Source: CAYUCJ01 sp049282265
GTDB taxonomy: Bacteria > Desulfobacterota > DSM-4660 > Desulfatiglandales > Desulfatiglandaceae
Direction: 5' to 3'
DNA: 11,645 bases
NCBI GenBank assembly: GCA_049282265.1
Contig: JBAPTR010000277.1
Span: 1-11,645 of the forward strand
Part shown: piece after piece, positions 5,221-11,645 of the stretch
How positions within the stretch are numbered: position 1 is the stretch's first letter
Layout of the letters: each line of letters begins with the position of its first letter
Translations under genes and position numbers: made by a program
The notes under the pieces: generated by a model
The model's database searches: none
What the model saw: the letters and a program-made list of their open reading frames with translations, nothing else
What the model was told of the DNA's origin: nothing

Positions 5221-7710
5221 ATGGATCAGGACACCAAGATATTAATAACAGAGGAAGGGACCTTCAACCTGAGTACCTACCGTTTGGATGACCACCGCTT
5301 TTCCGATCTCCTTGTAAAGGAAAGCCAGATCGATACGGACCAGGCCATGGACATCAGCCGTTTCCTGCGGGAAGAAATTGCCGGGATGGAACCCGACAGC
5401 ATCACCATACCGGTACTGGAAAGAATTATCGAGGCGAAACTTCAGGAATACGGCCTCAAGAAAACCGCTCCCATCCACCTGGACAAGTCAATCTTCATCA
5501 AGAATGAGCTTATCCTTTCCCCCAATGCGAAAAAAGTTCTGGAGCGGAGATATCTCAAGAAGGACTCAGAGGGGCGGCTGGTGGAAACCCCTGAACAGAT
5601 GTTCAAGAGGGTGGCCCATCATATTGCCCGGGCTGAAAAGGCATACGGGGATGCCGCCCAGGTCAAAAAAATGGAAGCGCTGTTTTACGGGATGATGACC
5701 GACGCCAAGTTTCTGCCCAATTCCCCTACCCTGATGAATGCGGGACGCCGGCTGGGACAACTTGCCGCCTGCTTTGTGTTGCCCGTGGAAGACAGCATGG
5801 ATGGCATCTTTGATGCCCTCAAAAATGCCGCCCTCATCCACAAATCCGGAGGGGGCACGGGCTTCGCGTTTTCCCGTCTAAGGCCCAAGAACAGCCGCGT
5901 GGGGACCACCGGCGGCGTCGCTTCGGGCCCCGTGTCCTTCATGAAGATCTTCAATACCGCCACCGAACAGGTCAAACAGGGCGGCACCCGGCGTGGGGCG
6001 AACATGGCCATCCTGAGGGTCGATCACCCGGATATCATGGAGTTTATTTTCAGCAAGAAACTGAACAAGGAACTCAACAACTTCAACATCTCCGTTGCCA
6101 TAACCGACGAATTCATGGAGGCCATGCAGAAAGGCGGGACCTATTCACTGATCGATCCAAGGGAGAAGAAACAGTCCGGCGAACTGGACGCCACAGAGGT
6201 GTATGAAACCCTGGTTCATCAAGCCTGGGAAAACGGGGACCCGGGGATCGTTTTTATTGACAGGCTCAACCGGGACAACCCCACGCCCGGTCTGGGGGCA
6301 ATCGAGAGCACCAATCCATGCGGTGAACAGCCACTCCTGCCCATGGAGGCATGCAACCTCGGTTCCATCAACCTGTCCAAATTTGTCATTGAAAATGACG
6401 AAGAACCCGCAATTGACTATGATGCCCTGCGCGACATCATCTGGCTCTCCGTCCGTTTTCTGGATGATACCATCGACATGTCAAAGTACCCCCTTCCGGA
6501 GATCGATCACATGGTCAAGGGAAACCGGAAGATCGGTCTAGGTGTCATGGGCTTTGCCGATATGCTTTTTCAACTGGGCGTCCCCTACAGTTCCGAGAAG
6601 GCCCTCGATGTTGCCGAAGAGGTCATGGCCTTTTTCCAGAAAGAATCCCACGAGGCATCGAAATACCTCGCCGAGGAGAGGGGCACGTTCGCCAATTTTG
6701 ACCAGAGCGTGTTCAAAGACCGGGAGGGATGTTCCTACAGAAATGCCACCACCACGACCATAGCACCCACCGGCACCTTGAGTATCATAGCCGGTTGCTC
6801 CAGCGGCATCGAGCCCCTCTTCGCCCTCAGCTTTGTCAGGCGGGTCATGGACAATGATGAACTCATGGAGGTGAACCCCTATTTTGAATCCGTCGCCCGG
6901 GAAAGGGGTTTCTACAGCCATGAATTGATGGACACCATCGCCCGGGAGGGCTCCATCCGAAACCTGAAAAACATCCCGGAAGACGTGAAGGATGTCTTTG
7001 CCACAGCCCACGATGTGACCTCTGAATGGCATGTGCGGATGCAGGCTGCCTTTCAGAAATACACCGATAATGCCGTCTCAAAAACGGTGAATCTTCCGAA
7101 AGATGCAACGGTTGAGGATGTCAGGAACGTCTACGATCTGGCCTACAGGCTCGGGTGCAAGGGCGCCACCATATACCGCGACAGCAGCAGAGAGGAACAG
7201 GTGCTCTCTTACGGCCAGGAAGAGCACAAAGAGGAAGGCTTCATGACCGCGGTGAGGGAGCGTCCCGAGACCCTGGAAGGATTTACCACCAAGATGGTGA
7301 CCGGGATGGGGAACCTCTATGTCACCGTGACGGAATACGACGGCCGGCCCTTTGAGGTCTTCGCCACCATCGGAAAGTCCGGGCGCTCCACCACCGCCAA
7401 GACCGAGGCCATCGGACGGCTCGTTTCCCTGGCACTCCGCTCAGGGGTCAGGGTGGAAAAAATTGTTGAGCAGCTCAAGGGCATCGGGGGCGAGCACCCG
7501 GTTTTCCAGAAGGACGGACTGGTCCTCTCCATTCCGGATGCCATAGGGCATGTCCTCGAAAAGAGATACCTCAAGGATGGCAACTACGAAAGGAGCCATA
7601 AATACCGGAACAGCCTGGCCGGCGAGACCTGCCCTGAGTGCGGCCAGACCATCAGTTTTGAAGAAGGCTGCATGACCTGCCACTTCTGCGGCTTCACCAA
7701 GTGCGGGTAA
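5221..7710 (+). CDS. nrdJ: Adenosylcobalamin-dependent (class II) ribonucleotide reductase
   Basis: An 829-residue class II RNR that reduces ribonucleotides to deoxyribonucleotides without oxygen, using adenosylcobalamin to create a thiyl radical. Residues about 25-85 look like a shortened ATP-cone/N-terminal helical region. The barrel follows, with the redox pair Cys184 (A-A-C-F-V-L-P) and Cys378 (M-E-A-C-N-L-G-S-I-N). The active-site N-P-C-G-E has Cys367 as the thiyl residue and Glu369. P-T-G-T-L-S-I-I-A-G-C-S-S-G-I-E-P is the phosphate-binding region. The extreme C-terminus carries C-P-E-C, C-M-T-C, C-G and a final C-G, the shuttle cysteines and zinc-ribbon-like tail typical of bacterial NrdJ. 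AGGAG (5209-5213) lies 7 nt before the ATG. It is monocistronic in this window, divergent from the DUF3786-like gene, and probably repressed by NrdR. Confidence 0.96.
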   Translation: MDQDTKILITEEGTFNLSTYRLDDHRFSDLLVKESQIDTDQAMDISRFLREEIAGMEPDSITIPVLERIIEAKLQEYGLKKTAPIHLDKSIFIKNELILSPNAKKVLERRYLKKDSEGRLVETPEQMFKRVAHHIARAEKAYGDAAQVKKMEALFYGMMTDAKFLPNSPTLMNAGRRLGQLAACFVLPVEDSMDGIFDALKNAALIHKSGGGTGFAFSRLRPKNSRVGTTGGVASGPVSFMKIFNTATEQVKQGGTRRGANMAILRVDHPDIMEFIFSKKLNKELNNFNISVAITDEFMEAMQKGGTYSLIDPREKKQSGELDATEVYETLVHQAWENGDPGIVFIDRLNRDNPTPGLGAIESTNPCGEQPLLPMEACNLGSINLSKFVIENDEEPAIDYDALRDIIWLSVRFLDDTIDMSKYPLPEIDHMVKGNRKIGLGVMGFADMLFQLGVPYSSEKALDVAEEVMAFFQKESHEASKYLAEERGTFANFDQSVFKDREGCSYRNATTTTIAPTGTLSIIAGCSSGIEPLFALSFVRRVMDNDELMEVNPYFESVARERGFYSHELMDTIAREGSIRNLKNIPEDVKDVFATAHDVTSEWHVRMQAAFQKYTDNAVSKTVNLPKDATVEDVRNVYDLAYRLGCKGATIYRDSSREEQVLSYGQEEHKEEGFMTAVRERPETLEGFTTKMVTGMGNLYVTVTEYDGRPFEVFATIGKSGRSTTAKTEAIGRLVSLALRSGVRVEKIVEQLKGIGGEHPVFQKDGLVLSIPDAIGHVLEKRYLKDGNYERSHKYRNSLAGETCPECGQTISFEEGCMTCHFCGFTKCG

Positions 7711-7726
7711 GGTGTCCTTCAATCAG

Positions 7727-7750
7727 GGATAAAGCGTCTGCGCTTTGTCC
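7727..7750 (+). terminator. Hairpin after nrdJ, possible terminator
   Basis: Ten base pairs, including one G-T wobble, join 7727-7736 to 7741-7750 around a TCTG tetraloop, starting 16 nt after the nrdJ stop. The stem is strong and well placed, but it is followed by GAAAT rather than a T-run. It may be a Rho-assisted terminator or an mRNA 3'-stabilising stem rather than a classical intrinsic terminator. Confidence 0.45.
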
Positions 7751-8354
7751 GAAATATCGCTCGTCTTCCTGCTGAGATTCCTTCCAGGCGCGTGACATAC
7801 CGTTTTATTCCCGAAAGCGGGCGGAACCCTAAGCGCCATTCTTCTTCCTCCGCCGCCAGCCACATCACCTGAATGTTACCGTGACCCCGGTTCAAAAAAA
7901 ACCCTGTCACGCAAAAACATGCCCTCGCGGGCCTAGAGCAGCCGCCCTGAGAAGGGCTACAGGTCGTCCTCAACTGGGGCAACCGCCATACGAGCCGCTC
8001 ACTGATCTGCCGCATGCCCATGAACTTCTACTGCGCATGTTTCCCGGTTGGAATGGCTGCCTTTGCCCTGTGTGCGGCACGGTGCTGAGGACGGTTCGCG
8101 TCTATCACTGCGCCCAGCCTCCACCGCTGAGGATGGCCGCATGATGAGTCCAATAATTTTTCCTGAGCCTGATTTGATGGTGTGGTGTCTTGTGGAGAGT
8201 TGCTTTGTCCACTTTCGCTCGATTTTTCTCCGCTTTTACTTGGATTTTTTCGGCAGTGCGGCGCTTGGCACGGCGATTCAACCGGCTGGCCGTCTTGACT
8301 TGGCACTTTGTCGTCCCGGAGGATTTTTCAGAAAACTCCATAGTGCAAGAAAAC
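7751..8354. other. Gene-poor stretch, possibly degenerate cassette DNA
   Basis: Several overlapping open frames of 60-116 codons exist on both strands, but none has a recognisable family, a good ribosome-binding site or normal composition. A minus-strand frame (8105-8341), rich in Lys, Arg and Glu, and a plus-strand frame (8048-8398) that runs into the attC below are the least bad candidates. GTTGGAA at 8047-8053 resembles a cassette 5' junction and is 6/7 complementary to the R'' core at 8355. If real, it would define a cassette of about 433 bp (8048-8480) with a decayed or unknown gene. A short plus-strand segment encodes C-P-V-C-G near 8070, but I could not tie it to a transposase. Confidence 0.35.
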
Positions 8355-8480
8355 GTCCAACCAGAAGGATGGAGTGGACGACCTGGGCCTCTTCATAAGT
8401 TTCAACTCAAGCTGAAATATGACGTTTCGCATTAACGCGAATCTCTTTTTTCTTAACCCGGTTGCAACTCATCCTCAACG
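8355..8480 (+). repeat. Putative integron attC site (long form, about 126 bp)
   Basis: R'' core GTCCAAC (8355-8361) faces R' core GTTGGGC (8480-8486), complementary at 6 of 7 positions. After 4 nt on each side come the L arms. AGGATG-G-AGT (8366-8375) pairs with ACTCATCCT (8467-8475), giving 9 bp with one unpaired G in the left arm. Further in, ACC-T-GGG (8381-8387) pairs with CCCGGT (8457-8462) and gives a second unpaired base. Core boxes, symmetrical spacers and extrahelical bases on one arm are the defining traits of attC sites. Confidence 0.62.
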
Positions 8481-8502
8481 TTGGGCGTCAACCTAAAACA
8501 AT

Positions 8503-8901
8503 ATGGCAATGATAGCAAAACTAAAGCAACGTGCACGTCATCTCAAGGCGGAGACCTTTGCTCTTTACCTTGCTGCAAGAGACCCGAGAACACCATGGTA
8601 TGCAAAACTTCTTGTTGCTGGCATCGTCGCTTATGCTTTCAGCCCCATTGATCTGATCCCAGACTTTGTGCCAGTTCTGGGCTATCTGGATGATCTCATT
8701 CTGATACCAATAGGCATTGTCGTGGCTATCAGGTTGGTTCCTCATCAAGTTCTGGCTGAGTGCCGAGTACGGGCACAGGAAACTATTCGGAATGGAAAGC
8801 CCCTGAGTTGGGTTGCAGGAGCGGTAATTATCGTAATCTGGCTTATGCTGGCATCGCTTTGCATCGTGTGGGCCTATGAGGTATTCAAGGTGAAATCATG
8901 A
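8503..8901 (+). CDS. DUF1232/YkvA-like membrane protein (cassette-borne)
   Basis: A 132-residue protein. Residues about 32-80 carry the DUF1232 block: W-Y-A-K-L-L-V-A, then Y-A-F-S-P-I-D-L-I-P-D-F-V-P-V-L-G-Y-L-D-D and I-R-L-V-P. Three hydrophobic segments are visible: 33-53, 59-79 with an internal Asp pair, and a strong C-terminal helix at 102-125. It is therefore an inner-membrane protein; the family function is unknown. The N-terminus is basic. The start could be the ATG at 8503 or 8509. Neither has a Shine-Dalgarno sequence, which is common for cassette genes read from an external promoter. It is the only gene of the cassette, and codon use differs from the GC-rich genes to the left. Confidence 0.8.
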   Translation: MAMIAKLKQRARHLKAETFALYLAARDPRTPWYAKLLVAGIVAYAFSPIDLIPDFVPVLGYLDDLILIPIGIVVAIRLVPHQVLAECRVRAQETIRNGKPLSWVAGAVIIVIWLMLASLCIVWAYEVFKVKS

Positions 8902-8904
8902 GTA

Positions 8905-8959
8905 CGCCCAACAAAGCTAATTCAGCCGACGCAAAAAGCCGCGCGGCTGATTAGCGGCG
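8905..8959 (+). repeat. attC site of the DUF1232 cassette
   Basis: R'' CGCCCAAC occupies 8905-8912, followed by AAA. L'' GCTAAT-T-CAGCCG (8916-8928) pairs with L' CGGCTGATTAGC (8944-8955), giving 12 bp interrupted only by one extrahelical T in the left arm. The stem extends by CGC/GCG (8930-8932 with 8941-8943), leaving an AAAAAGCC loop. The recombination point is G8959/TT. The short spacers and the single bulged base on the L'' arm match canonical attC architecture. Confidence 0.78.
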
Positions 8960-9127
8960 TTCTCGGCGGCTACGCCGCCGGGAATCGCGGTGCCGACTAA
9001 GTCGAGCACCTTGTGCCGTCGCTACGCGCCGGATCAAGATACTCGACCTGCCCTCTTTATGACCCCTTTACGCTTATTGTGATTGGACCATTATTTTCCT
9101 ATCTTTTTTTTAATCTCGCAAGGGTTT

Positions 9128-9190
9128 AACTCCCCGCCCCTTGGCGTTCAATGCTTTGGATGATACTCCGCTGCTTGCGGCGGGGTAGTT
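9128..9190. repeat. REP-like palindromic element
   Basis: AACTCCCCGCC (9128-9138) pairs with GGCGGGG-T-AGTT (9179-9190), giving 11 bp with one bulged T. A smaller internal hairpin joins CCGC (9168-9171) to GCGG (9177-9180). It ends in AGTTCTTTTTG, so read on the + strand it could also act as a weak terminator. The pattern looks like a dispersed extragenic palindrome, but a single copy in this window cannot prove that. Confidence 0.4.
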
Positions 9191-9192
9191 CT

Positions 9193-9273
9193 TTTTGTAA
9201 ACAAAGTTTTTTATCAGCCACCTCTTTTTTTCACTGTAAGCGTCATGAAAAAGCGAAAATCTTGTTTACAAAA
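9193..9273. repeat. 12-bp perfect inverted repeat with 57-bp spacer
   Basis: TTTTGTAAACAA (9193-9204) is repeated inverted as TTGTTTACAAAA (9262-9273). The enclosed 57 bp are AT-rich and have no gene. It could be a miniature transposon remnant, the two ends of a lost insertion, or a pair of regulator half-sites. It lies directly beside the REP-like element. Confidence 0.45.
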
Positions 9274-9331
9274 TAGGCAAAACGAGGTGTCAGGAGAAAA
9301 ATGTTGTACGACGATTGGTTTTTATCTTGAG

Positions 9332-9345
9332 ATCTGATATCAGAT
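9332..9345. promoter_or_regulatory. 14-bp perfect palindrome (possible operator)
   Basis: ATCTGATATCAGAT is fully self-complementary and lies about 300 bp upstream of the restriction gene remnant. A TATAGT overlaps its right edge (9345-9350), but no good -35 is at the right distance. It may be an operator or a chance palindrome. Confidence 0.25.
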
Positions 9346-9651
9346 ATAGTCGGGAGTAGACAGTAGGCCATTGTGTATCGCATATCCTGGACCTTGGTAT
9401 AACGTCGTGAACTGATGATGGAGAAGGGAAAACATATTTCTATAAAAGGAAGACTACGAAACCTTTATTCTGGTGGCAAATGAACAACTGCAGTGCCGTC
9501 AGTAATGCTGTGGAACTTCGGGAAAGTGGGCGAGCCGTAAATAAGCAAATTACCTGTGGTGTTATGTCTGATTTACGCCGTATGGTCACACGGCGTCACC
9601 GAAAAAGACGAAAAGATAGCTGTCGAAACCTTACATGAAATGGATTTGATC

Positions 9652-10217
9652 ATGGCAAAAGTAAGTGATAATTTGGAAAACCATATATCCGATGCAGTTG
9701 CCCATTACTGGCAGACTCGCATGAACTGCCGGATTTTTTCAGGCCGACCAAGGAGTGGAATTTGCTTGTCATCAGGGATGGGCATTTGGTTGCAGCAATT
9801 GAAGCAAAGTCGCAGGTTGGCCCCTCGTTTGGTAACAATTTCAATAACAGAACGGAAGAAGCGATGGGCAGCGCTCTTGATCTTTGGACGGCTTATCGGG
9901 AAGGTGCTTTCAATGGTGGAGTTCAGCCCTTTCTCGGGTATTTTTTCATGCTTGAAGATTGTGATGCTTCAAATCGTCCAGTAAGGGTTAAGGAGCCGCA
10001 TTTCAAAGTCTTTCCAGAATTCATCGGAGCATCATATATGAAAAGATATGAGATCTTTTGCCGTAAGCTCGTCCTCGAACGCCATTATACCTCGGCATCA
10101 TTCATCACCTCCGAAAGTGAAACAGGTCTTAATGGTGTGTATCGGCAACCTGCGAGTGATCTCTCCTGTACAATTTTTCTAAAGTCTCTTGTATCCCACA
10201 TTGGAGCCTTTGCATGA
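9652..10217 (+). pseudogene. XhoI/PaeR7I-family restriction endonuclease, internal deletion with frame change
   Basis: Two pieces of one gene lie in different frames. The first (from the ATG at 9652 to about 9720) reads M-A-K-V-S...A-V-A-H-Y-W-Q-T-R, like the start of XhoI-type nucleases. The second frame, open from about 9723, reads E-L-P-D-F-F-R-P-T-K-E-W-N-L-L-V-I and continues through A-I-E-A-K-S-Q-V-G-P-S-F-G-N-N-F-N-N-R-T-E-E-A, the family's signature PD-(D/E)xK core, to the stop at 10217. Together they give about 187 residues against roughly 245 in the family. This implies loss of about 55-60 codons at 9718-9723 plus a frame shift. The Trp-Asn where I expect Trp-Asp may also affect catalysis. 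The 3' piece could still be translated from the TTG at 9762. Its stop overlaps the methyltransferase start. Confidence 0.75.
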
Positions 10218-11140
10218 AAAGTACTGAGAAAAAGACCTGCCAGAGGCTAATTAACGGGGATGCGAGGGATCTGACATTCTTGGAGAATGAGTCCATACAT
10301 CTCGTTGTTACGTCACCACCCTATTGGAATCTAAAACGCTATAATGAAAATCCAGATCAAATGGGGCACATCAATGACTATGAGTCCTTCTTAGAAGAGC
10401 TTAAAAAAGTCTGGAAGGAGGTCTTTCGGGTATTGGTTCCGGGTGGCAGATTGGTTTGTGTTGTCGGCGACGTATGTGTTTCAAGGAGGAGATTCGGACG
10501 CCATCTTGTTTTCCCCCTGCATGCGGATATCTGTGTTTTGTGCCGAAGAATTGGTTTTGATAATCTTAATCCCATTGTCTGGCATAAAATCGCAAATGCA
10601 AGTTTTGAAGTCGAGAACGGGTCAAAGTTTCTGGGGAAGCCCTATGAGCCGAATGCGATCATAAAGAATGATATGGAATTCATCCTGATGCAGAGAAAGC
10701 CCGGCGGCTATCGTAAACCTACTGAAGAGCAAAGAAAGTTAAGTAAAATCGATAAAAAAGATTTTGGCACCTGGTTTCAACAGATATGGAATATCACCGG
10801 TGCATCAACCAGAAATCATCCCGCCCCATTTCCTCTGGAACTTGCAACCCGTTTGGTCAGAATGTTTTCCTTCCACGGGGACACAGTTCTCGACCCATTC
10901 TGCGGTACGGGTACCACAATGATAGCGGCCTTAAGATATGGAAGAAACAGTATAGGAATCGATATTGAACCTGAATATTGTCGCATGGCCGCGCAATATC
11001 TAAAAAGAGAGAGCAGCAATCTTTTTGTCAATACGGAATTGATTTTCGAAAAAATGGAAGCTGACAATTCAGGTCAAATGCAAGTTTGTGAAGACCAAGC
11101 CCTTTACGAAGTTAGATCAGCCAGAAAATCCCTGGGATAG
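10214..11140 (+). CDS. Type II DNA methyltransferase, beta-class N4-cytosine/N6-adenine family
   Basis: A 308-residue SAM-dependent DNA methyltransferase of the N6_N4_Mtase family. The catalytic motif T-S-P-P-Y-W (33-38) comes first and the SAM-binding D-P-F-C-G-T-G-T-T (227-235) near the end, which is the beta-class order. S-P-P-Y is the form more typical of N4-cytosine enzymes. I-D-I-E-P-E-Y (249-255) follows the SAM motif. The middle, 84-200, would hold target recognition. All motifs look intact. The ATG at 10214 overlaps the nuclease stop (ATGA), so the two were translationally coupled as a restriction-modification pair. With the nuclease disrupted, this enzyme probably acts as an orphan methylase. 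If it still matches the XhoI-type partner, CTCGAG is the expected target; that is inference. Confidence 0.88.
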   Translation: MKSTEKKTCQRLINGDARDLTFLENESIHLVVTSPPYWNLKRYNENPDQMGHINDYESFLEELKKVWKEVFRVLVPGGRLVCVVGDVCVSRRRFGRHLVFPLHADICVLCRRIGFDNLNPIVWHKIANASFEVENGSKFLGKPYEPNAIIKNDMEFILMQRKPGGYRKPTEEQRKLSKIDKKDFGTWFQQIWNITGASTRNHPAPFPLELATRLVRMFSFHGDTVLDPFCGTGTTMIAALRYGRNSIGIDIEPEYCRMAAQYLKRESSNLFVNTELIFEKMEADNSGQMQVCEDQALYEVRSARKSLG

Positions 11141-11337
11141 GTTACCGCCGCCTAATGCCATTCGCTGGTCGCGAGGTGCAAAGCACGGCGGGAAAGACGG
11201 GTTGCCCGCTACCCGGTTTCCTGTTTGGTTCTTCGGCGCTTCGCGCTTCGGCAACCAAACGTTCGATCTGCAGAACCCCTGCGATAACCGATTTCCTTCG
11301 GGCCGTTATAAAGGAGAACCTGCCGATCAACTCGGCG
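11141..11337. other. Non-coding spacer with hairpins after the methyltransferase
   Basis: No gene seen. CGGGT (11198-11202) can pair with ACCCG (11211-11215). GTTTGGTT (11223-11230) pairs perfectly with AACCAAAC (11253-11260) around a GC-rich loop, but no T-run follows. GCCGA/TCGGC forms a 5-bp stem just before the cassette junction at 11337. I looked for an upstream attC ending at 11337 and found no convincing pairing. Confidence 0.4.
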
Positions 11338-11505
11338 TTGTGCACCACGGGGAATCAAATGGCAACTTACCTTGTTCACCTAAACGGGCAGAATTTTTTG
11401 ATTGGCGGTGACGAAGGCATTGAAGAATAGGGATTGCACAACCGGGCATCCACAACGGACCGCTTACAGCGCTGGCGCGCTTCCAGCGTCCGGTGACACC
11501 CGCCG
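11338..11505 (+). mobile_element. Probable mini integron cassette
   Basis: The 168-bp unit starts with TTGTGCA after G11337 and ends at G11505 before TT. GTTGTGCA at the 5' junction is the exact 8-bp complement of TGCACAAC (11435-11442). The attC-like right part (11435-11505) contains CGGG/CCCG (11443-11446 with 11499-11502). It also contains CGGA-C-CGCT (11456-11464) pairing with AGCGTCCG (11485-11492), with one unpaired C in the left arm. A competing apical stem is CGCTGG/CCAGCG. The only ORF is 23 codons. The arms are less regular than those of the 8905 site. Confidence 0.5.
11359..11430 (+). CDS. Short ORF (23 codons) in the mini-cassette, possibly truncated
   Basis: ATG at 11359 to TAG at 11428-11430. 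The peptide begins M-A-T-Y-L-V-H-L-N-G-Q-N-F-L-I-G-G and ends G-I-E-E. The start sits 21 nt inside the cassette and the stop just before the R'' core, the expected placement for a cassette gene. The opening looks like the first beta-strands of a longer protein, so this may be a 5' fragment left after truncation. I cannot name a family. AGGAG at 11312-11315 is too far upstream to be its ribosome-binding site. Confidence 0.35.
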   Translation: MATYLVHLNGQNFLIGGDEGIEE

Positions 11506-11645
11506 TTCGCTTCCAAATTGGAGTGCCGGCTCTGAGTGCCGGTTGAATTCAGTGGGAAAAGTGTCTAAAATAGTGGCATTCTAGCCCTTAAAACAGTATT
11601 CTTGGCCCCGAAAATGTCCCTCTAAGAATGGAACCTTATGACAAG
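11506..11645. other. Window end, no gene seen
   Basis: About 140 bp without a convincing ORF. GAGTGCCGG occurs twice (11521-11529 and 11534-11542) as a 13-bp-period direct repeat, next to a small palindrome, CCAAATTGG. The sequence becomes AT-rich toward the end. Confidence 0.4.

Larger units (their letters stand above)
8481..8959 (+). mobile_element. Integron gene cassette carrying a DUF1232-like gene
   Basis: The 479-bp unit starts with TTGGGCG right after G8480 and ends at G8959 before TT. Circularised, its ends recreate GTTGGGCG, a perfect 8-bp complement of the R'' core CGCCCAAC at 8905-8912. It has one ORF starting 22 nt from the 5' end and stopping 4 nt before R'', the usual cassette economy. 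No integrase or attI is in the window. Downstream of the final G the sequence reads TTCTCGG, which is not a canonical TTRRRY core. The cassette may therefore end an array or sit in a secondary site. Confidence 0.75.
8960..9651. other. Non-coding stretch rich in palindromes before the R-M genes
   Basis: There is no convincing gene in about 690 bp. It contains CGGCGGC/GCCGCCG (8964-8970 with 8974-8980). A 9-bp stem with a bulged A lies at 8989-9010. The other elements are the two inverted repeats at 9128-9190 and 9193-9273, a 14-bp palindrome at 9332-9345, and ACGCCGT/ACGGCGT at 9575-9581 with 9590-9596. AGGAG precedes an ATG at 9301 whose frame closes after nine codons, perhaps a gene remnant. 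A frame of 52 codons (9480-9638) has no ribosome-binding site and I do not call it. Confidence 0.5.

Noticed and set aside
7719..8306. Minus-strand frames that might be a transposase remnant
   Set aside because: No DDE or HUH motif, no terminal inverted repeats, and no good ribosome-binding site in either frame.
8960..9200. CRISPR-like or tandem repeat structure
   Set aside because: Only unrelated palindromes are present; there are no regularly spaced direct repeats anywhere in the window.
9480..9638. 52-codon ORF upstream of the nuclease remnant, possible R-M controller
   Set aside because: Basic tail but no helix-turn-helix pattern that I can see, and no ribosome-binding site; it overlaps a 7-bp hairpin. 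Left uncalled.
11152..11337. attC closing the R-M segment, using GCCTAAT at about 11152 or ACCAAAC at 11254 as R''
   Set aside because: Core complementarity to GTTGTGC is only 3-4 of 7 and no convincing L-arm pairing was found.

Overview
The window looks like a chromosomal segment of an anaerobic deltaproteobacterium (Desulfobacterota-like). The basis is a selenium-handling operon whose SelD is itself a selenoprotein, an adenosylcobalamin-dependent ribonucleotide reductase, and a small gene resembling DUF3786. No marker gene is present, so the taxonomic placement is inference.

Left part (about 188-3464, + strand): a compact selenium-trafficking operon of four overlapping genes: yedF (TusA-like plus DsrE-like), a cysteine desulfurase/selenocysteine lyase-like PLP enzyme, a DUF3343 protein, and selD. 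Ordinary ORF calling would start selD at 2559 or later. Reading through an in-frame TGA at 2451 restores a 355-residue SelD with the motif G-U-A-S-K at the active site, and a hairpin fitting the bacterial SECIS rules follows directly. The likely logic is that the desulfurase-like enzyme releases Se (or S), YedF and DUF3343 carry it, and SelD converts selenide to selenophosphate for Sec-tRNA synthesis, including for SelD's own mRNA.

Middle (3625-4975, - strand): a two-gene unit, a DUF3786-like protein followed 7 nt later by a WbqC-family protein. Divergent from it, nrdJ (5221-7710, + strand) has a TTGACA-N16-TAGAAT promoter with a good NrdR box in its spacer and a weaker second box 30 bp upstream.

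Right part (7711-11645): accessory, gene-poor DNA with a different character. It holds integron-type cassettes with no integrase in the window: an attC-like site (8355-8480), a complete cassette carrying a DUF1232/YkvA-like membrane protein (8481-8959), and a probable mini-cassette (11338-11505). This resembles an integrase-less attC cluster (CALIN). Between them lies a XhoI/PaeR7I-type restriction-modification pair. Its nuclease gene has suffered an internal, frame-changing deletion, while the overlapping methyltransferase is intact, which suggests an orphaned methylase. Several palindromes and inverted repeats without assigned function fill the intergenic stretches.
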